A stretch of DNA of 64,000 nt from Geminocystis sp. NIES-3709 (lineage in GTDB: Bacteria > Cyanobacteriota > Cyanobacteriia > Cyanobacteriales > Cyanobacteriaceae), in NCBI RefSeq assembly GCF_001548115.1, contig NZ_AP014821.1, positions 2,855,262 through 2,919,261 on the forward strand, written 5' to 3'. The notes beneath the pieces were generated by a model, which made no database searches, was not told where the DNA came from, and was given only the letters and a program-made list of their open reading frames with translations. Position 1 is the first letter of the stretch. Each line of letters starts with the position of its first letter. Of the stretch, positions 9,634-19,360 are shown piece by piece. A program made the position numbers and the translations under genes.

Positions 9634-9912
9634 ATGAGTCGTTCACTGAAAAAAGGACCATTTATAGCGGATAGCCTTCTCACCAAAATTGAGAAATTAA
9701 ACACCAAAGGTGAGAAACAAGTGGTTAAAACTTGGTCTCGTGCTTCCACTATCATCCCCCAAATGATCGGTCATACTATCGCCGTTCATAATGGTCGTCA
9801 ACACGTTCCTATCTTTGTTACCGAACAAATGGTAGGTCATAAATTAGGGGAATTTGCTCCTACTCGTACCTTCCGAGGTCACGCTAAAAGTGACAAAAAA
9901 GCAAGACGCTAA
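9634..9912 (+). CDS. rpsS: 30S ribosomal protein S19
   Basis: 92 residues, starting [16 protein letters not shown], with the family signature [31 protein letters not shown]19 forms a complex with S13 in the 30S head near the A site. An AAGGAAAA site precedes the ATG. The next gene (L22) is 141 bp away across a repeat-rich spacer, unusually long for this cluster. Confidence 0.97.
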   Translation: MSRSLKKGPFIADSLLTKIEKLNTKGEKQVVKTWSRASTIIPQMIGHTIAVHNGRQHVPIFVTEQMVGHKLGEFAPTRTFRGHAKSDKKARR

Positions 9913-10053
9913 GAGATTAATTAGGAGAACAGGAGAGGAGAAGAACAGGAAAAGAGAAGAACAGGAGAAATACTATTTTCATTCCCTAATTCTTAAATTT
10001 CTAATTCCTAATTCCTAATTCCTAATTCCTAATTCACACTTCACCTAACAATC
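9913..10053. repeat. Repeat-filled spacer with five perfect CTAATTC heptamers
   Basis: The spacer between S19 and L22 has two parts. The first (about 9923-9970) is a purine-only stretch built of AGGAGA/GAAGAACAGGA units. The second holds five perfect tandem heptamers CTAATTC at 10001-10035, with a sixth single copy at 9986-9992. This is a heptanucleotide short tandem repeat of the type known from cyanobacteria, here inside an essential operon. The next gene begins 18 bp after it. Confidence 0.8.
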
Positions 10054-10428
10054 ATGGCTAAAACAAAAGAAAAACCAGAGGTTGATACCTCCCAAGAAGT
10101 AAAAGCGATCGCCCGTTATATTAGAATGTCACCTTCAAAAGTGAGACGGGTTTTAGATCAAATTCGGGGGCGTAGTTACAGAGAAGCATTAATTATTCTC
10201 GAGTTTATGCCCTATCGTGCTTGTGAACCCATTATCAAGGTTCTTCGTTCTGCTGTAGCAAATGCTGAACACAACGGAGGTTTAGATCCCTCTACTTTAG
10301 TGATCAGTACTGCCTTTGCCGATGGTGGACCTACTTTAAAACGTTTTCGTCCTAGAGCGCAAGGTCGTGCTTATCAAATCCGTAAACGCACTTGTCATAT
10401 TACTGTGGCAGTCGCCCCCACGGTCTAG
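10054..10428 (+). CDS. rplV: 50S ribosomal protein L22
   Basis: 124 residues. The N-terminal extension [18 protein letters not shown] precedes the core [23 protein letters not shown]. The beta hairpin that lines the exit tunnel is visible ([19 protein letters not shown]) and the end is [12 protein letters not shown]. It contacts all domains of 23S rRNA. The stop codon lies 31 bp before rpsC, and an AAAGGAAC site serves the next gene. Confidence 0.96.
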   Translation: MAKTKEKPEVDTSQEVKAIARYIRMSPSKVRRVLDQIRGRSYREALIILEFMPYRACEPIIKVLRSAVANAEHNGGLDPSTLVISTAFADGGPTLKRFRPRAQGRAYQIRKRTCHITVAVAPTV

Positions 10429-10459
10429 TTAACCATGAAAAAGGAACAACAAAAATAAC

Positions 10460-11179
10460 ATGGGACAAAAAGTACATCCAATTGGTTTTCGCCTTGGCTA
10501 TACAAAGGAACACTCTTCCTGTTGGTATGCTGATCCGAAATTTTACCCTCAACTTCTTCAAGAAGATCACAAAATTCGTCAATACATTGATAAAAATCTC
10601 GGTAATGCTAGTATTGCTGAAATTAAAATCGATCGTAAAGCAGATCAAATAGATCTCTCTATCCATACAGCTAGACCGGGTGTAGTAGTGGGAAAAGGTG
10701 GACAGGGCATCGAAAAATTACGGACTGATTTACAAGCATTGCTCAAAAATCAACGTCAATTTCGTGTCAATGTCATTGAAGTAGCTAATGTTGATGCTAG
10801 TGCTCCACTCATGGCTGAATTTATCACCTCTCAACTTGAAAGACGGGTTTCCTTCCGTAGAGTTGTTAGACAAGCCATCCAAAGAGCTCAAAAAGCTGAA
10901 GTACTCGGTATCAAAATTCAAGTCAGTGGTCGTCTCAATGGTGCTGAAATTGCTCGTACTGAGTGGATTCGTGAAGGTCGTGTGCCTCTCCATACCCTTA
11001 GAGCCGATATTGATTATTCCTACAAAACCGCTAGTACTATCTACGGAATTTTAGGTATTAAAGTTTGGATCTTCAAGGGTGAAATTATCCCCGGTGAAGA
11101 AGATTTAAGAGCCAATACCAAGGCTAAACAGGGACGTAAAAAGCCCCGTCGTCAAAAATTTGAAGATCGCTCTGAGTAG
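10460..11179 (+). CDS. rpsC: 30S ribosomal protein S3
   Basis: 239 residues. The N-terminus [12 protein letters not shown] is followed by the KH domain with its GxxG loop ([14 protein letters not shown]). The C-terminal domain carries [22 protein letters not shown] and a basic tail ([15 protein letters not shown]). S3 lines the mRNA entry channel and has helicase activity together with S4 and S5. It is followed by a 117-bp spacer packed with heptamer repeats. Confidence 0.97.
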   Translation: MGQKVHPIGFRLGYTKEHSSCWYADPKFYPQLLQEDHKIRQYIDKNLGNASIAEIKIDRKADQIDLSIHTARPGVVVGKGGQGIEKLRTDLQALLKNQRQFRVNVIEVANVDASAPLMAEFITSQLERRVSFRRVVRQAIQRAQKAEVLGIKIQVSGRLNGAEIARTEWIREGRVPLHTLRADIDYSYKTASTIYGILGIKVWIFKGEIIPGEEDLRANTKAKQGRKKPRRQKFEDRSE

Positions 11180-11185
11180 TTGACA

Positions 11186-11278
11186 GGCAAAAGGCAAAAG
11201 GCAAGAGGCAAAAGGTAATAGAACAAACTCTAAAGCCTAACACCTAGCACCTAAAGCCTAACACCTAATACCTAATAC
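11186..11278. repeat. Two heptamer repeat blocks between S3 and L16
   Basis: Block one (11186-11220) is GGCAAAA GGCAAAA GGCAAGA GGCAAAA GGTAATA. Block two (11230-11278) is seven units of the CTAANNC type: CTAAAGC, CTAACAC, CTAGCAC, CTAAAGC, CTAACAC, CTAATAC, CTAATAC. Together they fill nearly the whole S3-L16 spacer. Unit length is kept at seven although the bases have drifted, which suggests slipped-strand or recombinational growth of the array. Confidence 0.8.
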
Positions 11279-11296
11279 AACCATTAACTAGAAACT

Positions 11297-11713
11297 ATGT
11301 TAAGTCCAAGAAGAACGAAATTCCGTAAACAACATCGGGGTAGAATGACTGGTAATGCCTATAGAGGTAATACCATTAGTTTTGGAGATTTTGGTCTTCA
11401 AGCCATCGAACCTTGTTGGATTACCTCCCGTCAAATTGAAGCGGCAAGACGGGCAATTACTCGTTATGTTCGTAGAGGCGGTAAAATCTGGATTCGTATT
11501 TTTCCAGATAAACCCGTTACTATGCGTCCTGCTGAAACTCGTATGGGATCTGGAAAAGGTAATCCTGAGTTTTGGGTAGCGGTAGTTAAACCAGGCAGAA
11601 TCATGTTTGAGATTGCTGGAATTCCTGAAGCTACCGCCAGAGAGGCTATGCGTTTAGCGGCTCAAAAACTCCCCATCAAAACCAAATTTATTACTCGATC
11701 GGAGGAATATTAA
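11297..11713 (+). CDS. rplP: 50S ribosomal protein L16
   Basis: 138 residues. It starts [19 protein letters not shown] and carries the signature [22 protein letters not shown] near the C-terminus. L16 helps position tRNA in the A and P sites and is added late in 50S assembly. An AGGAG-type site for the next gene is contained in its last codons, and L29 starts 6 bp after the stop. Confidence 0.97.
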   Translation: MLSPRRTKFRKQHRGRMTGNAYRGNTISFGDFGLQAIEPCWITSRQIEAARRAITRYVRRGGKIWIRIFPDKPVTMRPAETRMGSGKGNPEFWVAVVKPGRIMFEIAGIPEATAREAMRLAAQKLPIKTKFITRSEEY

Positions 11714-11719
11714 GTCCCT

Positions 11720-11938
11720 ATGGCACTTCCTAAAGTTGCAGACGCAAGAAAATTAAATGATGAAGAACTAGCCGCAGAAATTATCACTGCGAAACAAAAG
11801 CTATTTCAACTCAGACTCCAACAAACCACAGGGCAATTAAAAAAACCCCATGAGTTTAAACACACTAAACATTGGGTCGCTCAACTCCTAACAGTACAAG
11901 GTGAAAGAGCAAGATCCGCTACCACTACTCAAGCATAA
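11720..11938 (+). CDS. rpmC: 50S ribosomal protein L29
   Basis: 72 residues, two long helices as expected: [26 protein letters not shown], then [21 protein letters not shown]29 sits beside L23 at the tunnel exit. It lies tightly between L16 and S17, 6 and 14 bp away. Confidence 0.95.
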   Translation: MALPKVADARKLNDEELAAEIITAKQKLFQLRLQQTTGQLKKPHEFKHTKHWVAQLLTVQGERARSATTTQA

Positions 11939-11952
11939 GGAGTAATCAGTAT

Positions 11953-12201
11953 ATGGCAGTTAAAGAAAGAGTAGGCGTAGTCGTAAGTAACAAAATGGAT
12001 AAAACCGCCGTTGTTGCCATCGAAAATCGCTCTCCTCACCCCAAATACGGCAAAATTGTCGTTAAAACCAAAAAATATAAAGCTCACGACCCTGAAAATC
12101 AATGTAAAGAAGGCGATCGTGTGAGAATCAGAGAAACTCGTCCTCTCAGCAAAACTAAACGTTGGGAATTAGCTGAAATCCTTATTTCTAAAGCTCTTTA
12201 G
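11953..12201 (+). CDS. rpsQ: 30S ribosomal protein S17
   Basis: 82 residues with an OB fold: [42 protein letters not shown] and the signature [19 protein letters not shown]17 binds the 5' domain of 16S rRNA early in 30S assembly. An AAGGAGTAA site precedes the ATG. Confidence 0.96.
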   Translation: MAVKERVGVVVSNKMDKTAVVAIENRSPHPKYGKIVVKTKKYKAHDPENQCKEGDRVRIRETRPLSKTKRWELAEILISKAL

Positions 12202-12252
12202 GGTCGATTTATAGTTTCCTTCATTCCCCAATCAACTAATTAATTAACTAGA

Positions 12253-12621
12253 ATGATTCAACAACAAAGTTACCTAAATGTAGCCGATAACAGTGGTGCG
12301 CGTAAGATTATGTGCTTACGGGTGTTATCTACTGGTAATTGTACCTATGGTGGCATCGGAGACGTAATTATTGCTGTAGTGAAAGATGCAATTCCTAACA
12401 TGGCAGTGAAAAAGTCCGACATCGTAAGGGCAGTAATCGTACGCACGAAGCAATCTTTACGTCGTGATAGTGGCATGAGTATTCGTTTTGACGATAACGC
12501 CGCCGTCATTATCAATAAAGATAACAATCCCAGAGGCACTCGTGTTTTTGGTCCTGTGGCTCGTGAATTACGGGATAAAAACTTTACTAAAATTATCTCT
12601 CTCGCTCCGGAGGTACTCTAA
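12253..12621 (+). CDS. rplN: 50S ribosomal protein L14
   Basis: 122 residues, a full-length five-stranded barrel with termini [21 protein letters not shown] and [21 protein letters not shown]; the signature region is [15 protein letters not shown]14 forms an intersubunit bridge with 16S helix 44. It starts 51 bp after S17, and an AGGTAC site at its end serves L24. Confidence 0.97.
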   Translation: MIQQQSYLNVADNSGARKIMCLRVLSTGNCTYGGIGDVIIAVVKDAIPNMAVKKSDIVRAVIVRTKQSLRRDSGMSIRFDDNAAVIINKDNNPRGTRVFGPVARELRDKNFTKIISLAPEVL

Positions 12622-12624
12622 ACA

Positions 12625-12981
12625 ATGAGATCAGCAAATAAGAAAAAACAAGGACCTGATAGATATAAAATGCACGTCAAAAAAGGTGACACAGTGCAAA
12701 TTATCTCAGGTAAAGATAAAGGCAAAGTAGGAGAAATCCTCAAAGCAATCCCCAAAGATAGTCGAGTTATCGTTAAGGGTGTCAACATCAGAACTAAACA
12801 CGTTAAACCCAGACAAGAGGGTGAAAGTGGTCAAATTAGTACTTATGAAGCTCCAATTCATAGTTCTAAAGTAATGCTGTACTCAGAAAAAGAAAAAGTG
12901 GCTAGTCGTATTAGCTATGTCTTGACTGAAGAAGGCAAAAAAGTCAGAAAACTGAAAAAAACTGGCGAGATTATTGATTAA
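12625..12981 (+). CDS. rplX: 50S ribosomal protein L24
   Basis: 118 residues. A KOW motif is visible ([21 protein letters not shown]), followed by [23 protein letters not shown]24 initiates 50S assembly by binding the 5' end of 23S rRNA. It begins 3 bp after L14, a spacing that implies translational coupling. Confidence 0.96.
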   Translation: MRSANKKKQGPDRYKMHVKKGDTVQIISGKDKGKVGEILKAIPKDSRVIVKGVNIRTKHVKPRQEGESGQISTYEAPIHSSKVMLYSEKEKVASRISYVLTEEGKKVRKLKKTGEIID

Positions 12982-13040
12982 TTTTCCAATTTCTTTTCAG
13001 AATTAACGGGATATTTCATAACTATTAGTAAACACTCCCT

Positions 13041-13583
13041 ATGTCAAGATTAAAAACTTATTACCAAGAAACTATCACCCCTAAACTTAAAGAACAATTT
13101 GGATATACGAATATTCACCAAGTTCCTAGGGTATCCAAAATCGTTATTAACCGAGGATTAGGGGAGGCATCACAGAATGCTAAAGCACTGGAGTCGTCTC
13201 TGAGTGAACTAGCTGTGATTACCGGACAAAAACCTGTTGTTACCCGCGCGAAAAAAGCGATCGCTGGTTTTAAAGTTCGCCAAGGAATGCCCGTTGGTGC
13301 GATGGTGACTCTAAGATCAGACAAAATGTATTCTTTCTTAGAACGTCTCATTAGCCTTGCATTACCTCGAATTCGTGACTTCCGAGGCGTTAGCCCCAAA
13401 AGTTTTGATGGCAGAGGCAATTATAGCTTAGGGGTAAAAGAACAATTGATCTTCCCTGAAATCAGTTACGACACCATCGAGCAAATTCGTGGCTTTGATA
13501 TTTCTATTATCACCACCGCTAACACCGATGAAGAAGGACGGGCTTTACTCAAAGAGATGGGAATGCCCTTTCGTGACAAATAA
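13041..13583 (+). CDS. rplE: 50S ribosomal protein L5
   Basis: 180 residues, full length. It starts [22 protein letters not shown] and has the 5S rRNA-binding region [15 protein letters not shown] and the signature [22 protein letters not shown]5 joins L18 and 5S rRNA in the central protuberance. S14, which follows L5 in many bacteria, is missing here, and S8 follows at 29 bp, the known cyanobacterial order. Confidence 0.97.
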   Translation: MSRLKTYYQETITPKLKEQFGYTNIHQVPRVSKIVINRGLGEASQNAKALESSLSELAVITGQKPVVTRAKKAIAGFKVRQGMPVGAMVTLRSDKMYSFLERLISLALPRIRDFRGVSPKSFDGRGNYSLGVKEQLIFPEISYDTIEQIRGFDISIITTANTDEEGRALLKEMGMPFRDK

Positions 13584-13612
13584 ATTAAGGTAACAGAGGA
13601 ACAGAACAAAGA

Positions 13613-14014
13613 ATGCCAGCACACGACACTATTTCAGATATGCTGACTCGTATTCGCAACGCCTGTGCAGTACGCCATTCCACCGTTAACATCCCTAGCA
13701 CTCGCATGACTCGCAGTATTGCAGAAGTGTTAAAAAGTGAAGGGTTTATTACTGGTTACGAGGAAATGGGTGAAGGAGTCAACAAAAATATCGTAGTTTC
13801 CCTTAAATATAAGGGGCGTAATCGTCAGCCGATTATTCAAAATATCCGTAGAGTAAGTACTCCCGGTTTAAGAGTCTATAGTAAGAAGAAAGACTTACCC
13901 AGAGTTTTAGGTGGTATAGGAGTTGCTATTGTTTCTACTTCTCACGGTATTATGACCGATCGAGAAGCCAGAAAACAAAACATTGGTGGCGAAGTACTTT
14001 GCTATATCTGGTAA
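13613..14014 (+). CDS. rpsH: 30S ribosomal protein S8
   Basis: 133 residues, starting [17 protein letters not shown], with the RNA-binding C-terminal signature [28 protein letters not shown]8 binds helix 21 of 16S rRNA and in E. coli represses the spc operon. An AACAGAGGAAC site lies upstream. A 130-bp spacer containing TTGTC-rich repeat-like sequence separates it from L6. Confidence 0.97.
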   Translation: MPAHDTISDMLTRIRNACAVRHSTVNIPSTRMTRSIAEVLKSEGFITGYEEMGEGVNKNIVVSLKYKGRNRQPIIQNIRRVSTPGLRVYSKKKDLPRVLGGIGVAIVSTSHGIMTDREARKQNIGGEVLCYIW

Positions 14015-14144
14015 CAATTGAAGGTAAAAGACAAACAGCAAAAGATAATAGAAATATTCATTCTTAAATTGTCCAAATGTCAAATCTTAACCTTAAATTG
14101 TCAATTGTCAAACCATCCAACAATTTATAACTTATAAATAAATC

Positions 14145-14684
14145 ATGTCTCGTATTGGAAAACGTCCTATCACAATACCTGCAAAGGTAGAAATCAAAAT
14201 TGACGGACAACAAGTAAATGTTACTGGTCCAAAAGGTAACTTATCCAGAGACTTGCCTTCTTTAATTACCATATTACAAGAAGGACAAGAACTTCTCGTC
14301 GCCCGGGAGAACGATTCTCGTAAAGCCAGAGAAAGACACGGCTTGTGTCGTACTTTAGTAGCTAACATGGTTGATGGTGTTAGTCAAGGTTTTGAGAAAA
14401 AATTAGAAATCCAAGGGGTTGGTTATCGAGCTCAAGCTCAAGGATCAAAACTAACTCTTAACGTTGGTTACAGTAAACCTGTAGAAATGGAAATGCCCCA
14501 AGGTATTAATGTTGCTGTTAATACCAATACCGAAGTTGTAATTTCTGGTATAGATAAAGAATTAGTAGGTAACGTTGCTGCCAAAATCCGTGCAGTTCGT
14601 CCTCCAGAAGTCTATAAAGGAAAAGGTATTCGTTACGCTGGGGAATATGTAAGACGTAAAGTAGGTAAATCAGGTAAGAAATAA
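14145..14684 (+). CDS. rplF: 50S ribosomal protein L6
   Basis: 179 residues, two tandem domains of the same fold, starting [17 protein letters not shown] and ending with the signature [21 protein letters not shown]6 sits near the factor-binding site of 50S. It begins at ATG 14145 and ends 2 bp before L18, so the two are probably coupled. Confidence 0.97.
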   Translation: MSRIGKRPITIPAKVEIKIDGQQVNVTGPKGNLSRDLPSLITILQEGQELLVARENDSRKARERHGLCRTLVANMVDGVSQGFEKKLEIQGVGYRAQAQGSKLTLNVGYSKPVEMEMPQGINVAVNTNTEVVISGIDKELVGNVAAKIRAVRPPEVYKGKGIRYAGEYVRRKVGKSGKK

Positions 14685-14686
14685 TT

Positions 14687-15055
14687 ATGACCATTAATCG
14701 TAAAGATCTGGTACAACGTCGTCATTTACGCATTCGTAAAAAAGTAACTGGAACTCCTGAGCGTCCTCGGTTAGCAGTATTCCGTTCTAACCTTCATATT
14801 TATGCTCAAGTTATTGATGATGTATCGCAAAACACTTTAGTCTCGGCATCTACTATTGATAAAGAACTAAAAGAAAAATTCGCTAATAAATCTACCTCTA
14901 ACAGTGATGCGTCTGCGGAAGTAGGCAAATTGGTCGCTCAAAGAGCATTAGCTAAGGGTATTGATAAAGTTGTATTCGATCGTGGTGGAAATCTCTATCA
15001 TGGACGAGTAAAGGCTTTAGCCGATGCCGCTCGTGAATCTGGTCTTAACTTCTAA
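14687..15055 (+). CDS. rplR: 50S ribosomal protein L18
   Basis: 122 residues. The basic N-terminus ([24 protein letters not shown]) binds 5S rRNA, and the C-terminal half [27 protein letters not shown] is canonical. It lies 2 bp after L6 and 12 bp before S5. AGAGGAA in that gap serves rpsE. Confidence 0.97.
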   Translation: MTINRKDLVQRRHLRIRKKVTGTPERPRLAVFRSNLHIYAQVIDDVSQNTLVSASTIDKELKEKFANKSTSNSDASAEVGKLVAQRALAKGIDKVVFDRGGNLYHGRVKALADAARESGLNF

Positions 15056-15067
15056 GAGGAATATATC

Positions 15068-15622
15068 ATGGCAAAAGAACGAGAACAAGAACAACAACGC
15101 AAAGGCGGGAAACAAAGAAAACAACGCAAAGAGAAAAAAGATAACGCTTGGCAAGAAAGAGTTGTCCAGATTCGCCGTGTTAGCAAAGTTGTTAAGGGTG
15201 GTAAAAAACTCAGTTTCCGTGCGATCGTTGTTGTTGGTAACGAAAAAGGACAAGTCGGTGTAGGAGTTGGTAAGGCAGGAGATGTTATTAATGCAGTACG
15301 TAAAGCCGTATCTGACGGGAAAAAACACCTCATCACTATCAATCTCAACAAAGCTGATTCTATTACCCACGTTAGCAATGGTGTAGCTGGTGGAGCAAAA
15401 GTATTTATGCGTCCTGCTGCTCCCGGTACTGGGGTAATCGCAGGGGGTGCTGTGCGTACCGTCTTGGAATTAGCAGGAATCAAGAATATTTTAGCAAAAC
15501 AACAAGGATCTAATAATCCTTTGAATAATGCCAGAGCTGCTGTTAATGCTTTACAACAGATTCGCAGTTTCTCTCAAGTGGCTAAAGAAAGAGAAATTCC
15601 TATAGAACAAATTTATTCATAA
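15068..15622 (+). CDS. rpsE: 30S ribosomal protein S5
   Basis: 184 residues with a longer charged N-terminus ([21 protein letters not shown]), as in cyanobacteria. The double-stranded RNA-binding-like domain reads [29 protein letters not shown], followed by the C-terminal domain with [23 protein letters not shown]5 contributes to decoding fidelity and the mRNA entry helicase. L30 (rpmD), normally between S5 and L15, is absent, as expected for cyanobacteria. Confidence 0.97.
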   Translation: MAKEREQEQQRKGGKQRKQRKEKKDNAWQERVVQIRRVSKVVKGGKKLSFRAIVVVGNEKGQVGVGVGKAGDVINAVRKAVSDGKKHLITINLNKADSITHVSNGVAGGAKVFMRPAAPGTGVIAGGAVRTVLELAGIKNILAKQQGSNNPLNNARAAVNALQQIRSFSQVAKEREIPIEQIYS

Positions 15623-15647
15623 GCGATCTTATTATCCCATAATCATT

Positions 15648-16121
15648 ATGAGACTTCATCAATTATCTCCTAAGCCTACATCTAAAAAACGTCGTCGCCG
15701 TATCGGTAGAGGTATTTCTGCTGGACAGGGTGCTAGTGGCGGTTTTGGGATGAGAGGACAAAAATCTCGATCGGGTACAGGTACAAAACCAGGTTTTGAA
15801 GGGGGACAAATGCCCCTTTACAGACGGGTACCCAAGTTAAAACACTTTACCGTCATTAACCGTAAATATTTCACCATTATCAATGTGGAGAAATTAGCTG
15901 ATTTAGCACCTAATACTGAGGTTACGATGGAATCTTTGATGGCTGTTGGTATTGTTACCACTAATGATGGCCCTCTCAAAATTCTTGGTAACGGTGAGCT
16001 AGGAGTAGCTCTTAATGTCAAAGCAGCCGCATGGAGTAAATCCGCTCAAGCCAAAATTGAAGCAGCAGGAGGCACTATTACCTCTACTCAACCTCAAAAT
16101 GATCAAAGCAATGATGGTTAA
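15648..16121 (+). CDS. rplO: 50S ribosomal protein L15
   Basis: 157 residues. The extended Gly/Arg-rich N-terminus ([31 protein letters not shown]) precedes the globular C-terminal domain with [30 protein letters not shown]. It is a late 50S assembly protein. A 119-bp spacer with heptamer repeats follows before secY. Confidence 0.96.
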   Translation: MRLHQLSPKPTSKKRRRRIGRGISAGQGASGGFGMRGQKSRSGTGTKPGFEGGQMPLYRRVPKLKHFTVINRKYFTIINVEKLADLAPNTEVTMESLMAVGIVTTNDGPLKILGNGELGVALNVKAAAWSKSAQAKIEAAGGTITSTQPQNDQSNDG

Positions 16122-16146
16122 TTAATGTCAAGATATTAAGAATGAA

Positions 16147-16209
16147 GAATTGAGAATGGATAATGCAGAATTGATAATTCCTAATTTCTAATTCCTCATT
16201 CCCCATTAT
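16147..16209. repeat. Nine-unit degenerate heptamer repeat between L15 and secY
   Basis: The segment can be read as nine consecutive heptamers: GAATTGA, GAATGGA, TAATGCA, GAATTGA, TAATTCC, TAATTTC, TAATTCC, TCATTCC, CCATTAT. The units drift gradually from a GAATTGA type to a TAATTCC type while the period of seven is kept. Confidence 0.7.
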
Positions 16210-16240
16210 TTATTCACCATTTATACAAGTAAATTAGATC

Positions 16241-17554
16241 ATGGTTGTTAGTAAAGAAAAAACTCCAACCGCCCAAGAGACTTTTATGCAAATGGCGCAA
16301 GCCGCAGGGTTACGCAGTCGTTTGCTAATTACTTTAGGATTATTAATCCTCATTCGCTTGGGCATTTATATTCCTGTACCCGGAATCGATCGAGTCGCAT
16401 TTGAAGCGGCAGTCAAAAATCTTCCTTTTTTAGGATTTTTAAATATCTTTACTGGAGGGGGTTTAGCAACTGTTGGTATTTTTGCCCTAGGAATTTTACC
16501 TTATATTAACGCTTCCATTATTATGCAGTTATTAGCTTCTGCTATTCCTGCCTTGGAAGACTTACAGAAAAATGAGGGAGAAATTGGACGGCGCAAAATT
16601 GCTCAAATTACTCGTTATGTTGCCCTTGGTTGGGCAATTATTCAAAGTACTGGGATTACTGTTGGTCTTCTGCGTCCTTATGCCCTCGATAATAGCCCCC
16701 TATTTGTTGTGGAAACTGTATTAGCCATTACCGCAGGATCAATGTTTGTGATGTGGGTATCGGAATTAATCACTGAACGAGGTTTAGGTAATGGTGCATC
16801 CTTGTTAATTTTCGTTAACATTGTTGCTGTTTTGCCTCAAACTCTGGCTAATACTATCGACTATGCTCAAACTGGAGGCAGACAAGCGATCGCCCAAGTA
16901 GCTATTTTAATCTTAGTATTTTTAGTGATGATTGTGGGTATCGTTTTTGTCCAAGAAGGCACTCGCAGAATTCCCATTATTTCTGCCCGTCGTCAAGTCG
17001 GACGCAGATTATACAGAGAAAGAACCAGTTACTTACCCTTGAGACTTAATCAAGGTGGTGTAATGCCCATTATTTTTGCTTCAGCAGTGTTGGTTTTGCC
17101 TTCTTCTGTAGCTGGGTTTGCCGAAAAAAGCCCTTTTAATGCAGTGTTAAATCAAATAGCTATTGCTTTACGTCCTGGATCAATCTGGTATGTAGTTACC
17201 TACTCGGTACTAATTATCTTTTTCAGTTATTTCTATGCCTCTTTGATTTCTAATCCTGAAGATATAGCTCAAAACTTGAAGAAAATGGGTACAAGTATTC
17301 CTGGTATTCGTCCGGGTAAAGCAACGATCGCTTATTTAGAAGGGGTTTTAAATCGTTTAACCTTACTGGGGGCAATATTTTTAACTATTGTAGCGACAGT
17401 TCCGACCTTTGTGGAGAGTGCAACAGGAGTAACTACTTTTCAAGGTTTCGGTGCCACATCCCTCTTAATTCTTGTGGGGGTTGCCATTGATACCGCAAAA
17501 CAAGTACAAACTTACGTCATATCCCAACGTTACGAAGGCATGGTTAAACAATAA
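16241..17554 (+). CDS. secY: Protein translocase subunit SecY
   Basis: 437 residues with ten hydrophobic segments. Family features are GIYIPVPGID near the plug, FNIFTGGGLATVGIFALGILPYINASIIMQLL, and LVVSELITERGLGNGASLLIF-like TM4-5. The cytoplasmic C5 region reads NLKKMGTSIPGIRPG. SecY is the protein-conducting channel of the plasma membrane and, in cyanobacteria, of the thylakoid. It is followed by adk, the classical secY-adk-infA-rpmJ order. Confidence 0.97.
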   Translation: MVVSKEKTPTAQETFMQMAQAAGLRSRLLITLGLLILIRLGIYIPVPGIDRVAFEAAVKNLPFLGFLNIFTGGGLATVGIFALGILPYINASIIMQLLASAIPALEDLQKNEGEIGRRKIAQITRYVALGWAIIQSTGITVGLLRPYALDNSPLFVVETVLAITAGSMFVMWVSELITERGLGNGASLLIFVNIVAVLPQTLANTIDYAQTGGRQAIAQVAILILVFLVMIVGIVFVQEGTRRIPIISARRQVGRRLYRERTSYLPLRLNQGGVMPIIFASAVLVLPSSVAGFAEKSPFNAVLNQIAIALRPGSIWYVVTYSVLIIFFSYFYASLISNPEDIAQNLKKMGTSIPGIRPGKATIAYLEGVLNRLTLLGAIFLTIVATVPTFVESATGVTTFQGFGATSLLILVGVAIDTAKQVQTYVISQRYEGMVKQ

Positions 17555-17634
17555 TAGATCAATTAACAGTTAACAATTTTCTCATCAACTTTAAACACAT
17601 TTATTGCCAATTATCAATTGTCAATTAAAAACCC

Positions 17635-18189
17635 ATGACCAAACTAATCTTTTTAGGCGCACCGGGAGCAGGAAAAGGTACTCAAGCCCAAATCCTAGCT
17701 GAAACTCTGGGTATTCCTCATATTTCAACGGGGGAAATTCTCAGGGGTGCGATCGCTGATGAAACTCCTCTGGGGTTGAAAGCGAAAAGTTATGTTGATA
17801 ATGGGGATTTAGTACCTGATGACCTTATTTTAGATTTGATCAAACAAAGATTAGGAGAAGAAGATGCACAAAAAGGATGGATTCTTGATGGTTTTCCTCG
17901 GAATGTTTCTCAAGCAGATTTTTTAACTAATTTACTCCAACAATTAAATCAAAATTGTGATGGTGTAATTAATTTTGATGTCCCTGATCAAGTTTTAATT
18001 GACCGTTTGTTAGGTCGAGGTAGAAAAGATGATAATCAAGAAACCATTAGCAATCGCTTAGTGGTATATCGTCAAAAAACTGCTCCCTTAATTGAATATT
18101 ATCAGCAACATAACCTATTGAAAAACGTTAACGGCGATCGAGAACTTTCCCAAATCAGTCAGGAACTTGAAACCATAGTTAAATCCTAG
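17635..18189 (+). CDS. adk: Adenylate kinase
   Basis: 184 residues, the short form. The P-loop GAPGAGKGTQAQ is at 8-19, the AMP-binding region STGEILRGAI follows, and DGFPRNVSQADF is the family signature. The LID is short (RLLGRGRKDDNQETISNRL) and has no zinc-binding cysteines. It interconverts ATP + AMP and 2 ADP in the cytoplasm. Confidence 0.96.
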   Translation: MTKLIFLGAPGAGKGTQAQILAETLGIPHISTGEILRGAIADETPLGLKAKSYVDNGDLVPDDLILDLIKQRLGEEDAQKGWILDGFPRNVSQADFLTNLLQQLNQNCDGVINFDVPDQVLIDRLLGRGRKDDNQETISNRLVVYRQKTAPLIEYYQQHNLLKNVNGDRELSQISQELETIVKS

Positions 18190-18254
18190 AATCAAACTAG
18201 CAATGGATTTGATAGAATCAACAAGGATTACAAAATATCTTATAAATAAATACT

Positions 18255-18485
18255 ATGTCGAAAAAAGATCTGATTGAAATGGAAGGAACTGTAACTGAAT
18301 CTCTCCCTAACGCAATGTTTCGGGTGGATTTGGACAACGGTTTTAATGTTTTAGCCCATATTGCAGGGAAAATTAGAAGAAATTATATCAAAATTCTCCC
18401 CGGCGATCGAGTCAAAGTAGAATTAACTCCCTATGATTTAAGCAAAGGAAGAATTACCTACAGACTTAAAGGCAAAAAAGGTTAA
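18255..18485 (+). CDS. infA: Translation initiation factor IF-1
   Basis: 76 residues with one OB-fold domain: [51 protein letters not shown] and the ending [13 protein letters not shown]. It binds the 30S A site during initiation with IF-2 and IF-3. It lies 65 bp after adk in the conserved order. Confidence 0.97.
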   Translation: MSKKDLIEMEGTVTESLPNAMFRVDLDNGFNVLAHIAGKIRRNYIKILPGDRVKVELTPYDLSKGRITYRLKGKKG

Positions 18486-18605
18486 AAACAAATAAAACAG
18501 TAAAAATATAAGACAAAAATTAATTGTCAATAGTCCGTCATTCACAATTTGACAGTGATGTCAATATCCTGTTATAATTAATAGCTTGCAGTGTAAACTA
18601 CTACC

Positions 18606-18719
18606 ATGAAAGTAAGAGCATCAGTCAAAAAAATTTGCGACAAATGTCGTGTTATCCGCCGTAAAGGTCGGGTAATGGTGATCTGTTCCAACCCCAAACA
18701 TAAACAACGTCAGGGATAA
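18606..18719 (+). CDS. rpmJ: 50S ribosomal protein L36
   Basis: A 37-codon frame starting [19 protein letters not shown] and ending NPKHKQRQG. The zinc site is present: CxxC (residues 11 and 14), Cys27 and His32. This length and sequence match bacterial L36 of the zinc-binding type. It lies between infA and rpsM, its usual place. Confidence 0.96.
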   Translation: MKVRASVKKICDKCRVIRRKGRVMVICSNPKHKQRQG

Positions 18720-18805
18720 AATCTTAAACACAAGTCTAACTCATTAATAGTGAGTTTGGGCTAATTTTTGGTAAAAATAACGAGACTAACAAAGGAAACG
18801 AAAAC

Positions 18806-19186
18806 ATGGCAAGGATTTCTGGTATTGACTTACCTCGTGATAAACGAGTAGAAATAGGACTTACCTACTTGTATGGCATTGGTTTAACTTCTTCTCAAAA
18901 AATTCTGGCGGCTACCGGGGTTAACCCAGACACCAGAGTTAGAGATTTAAGTGACGAAGATGTCAGTAAACTAAGAGCCTACATTGACGAAAATTTCCAA
19001 ATAGAAGGAGATTTGCGTCGTTTAGAAGCGATGAACATTAAGCGACTAGGAGACATCGGTACTTATAGAGGTCGTCGTCATCGTCAAGGACTTCCCTTGA
19101 GAGGACAAAGAACTCGTACTAATGCCAGAACTCGTCGTGGTCGTAGAGTTGCGATCGCTGGCAAGAAAAAGGCTCCTAAGAAATAG
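18806..19186 (+). CDS. rpsM: 30S ribosomal protein S13
   Basis: 126 residues, starting [27 protein letters not shown] helix-two turns-helix region follows, and the basic tail [25 protein letters not shown] contacts P-site tRNA. An AAAGGAAACG site precedes the ATG. The 5' flank has a 6-bp hairpin AACTCA (18738-18743) / TGAGTT (18751-18756). Confidence 0.97.
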   Translation: MARISGIDLPRDKRVEIGLTYLYGIGLTSSQKILAATGVNPDTRVRDLSDEDVSKLRAYIDENFQIEGDLRRLEAMNIKRLGDIGTYRGRRHRQGLPLRGQRTRTNARTRRGRRVAIAGKKKAPKK

Positions 19187-19210
19187 ATAACTAAGGATCG
19201 CATTTTAGCA

Positions 19211-19274
19211 TGGGCATCCTGAATACCGTTCAGTTCGGGTTGCAAAAACCTAAGATCACCTTAAATCATGCCTA
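19211..19274 (+). ncRNA. Three-way-junction-like RNA element between rpsM and rpsK
   Basis: The 174-bp spacer holds three compatible stems. The outer stem is TGGGCAT (19211-19217) with ATGCCTA (19268-19274), including one G-U pair. Hairpin 1 is CTGAA-TACCG-TTCAG (19219-19233). Hairpin 2 is GGTT-GCAAA-AACC (19238-19250). The element ends 86 nt before the rpsK start. It is seen by eye, not by folding software. Ribosomal protein feedback (S4, S11 or S13) is a plausible role but is inferred. Confidence 0.45.
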
Positions 19275-19360
19275 GTGAGACAAATCACAGCTTAAACAAA
19301 CTAACTAAATCTAATCAAAAACTTAAGTTAAACAAATTCAGTTAAAGAGGTATATCTGGC

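Noticed and set aside
10400-10666. Open frames on both strands overlapping rplV and rpsC
   Set aside because: They lie inside well-supported ribosomal protein genes in other frames.
9913-11296. CRISPR array
   Set aside because: Repeat units are seven bases with no spacers; they are simple tandem repeats.
13583-13613. Missing rpsN (S14) and rpmD (L30) as gene losses
   Set aside because: Absence of S14 after L5, L30 after S5 and S4 before rpoA is the normal cyanobacterial arrangement.
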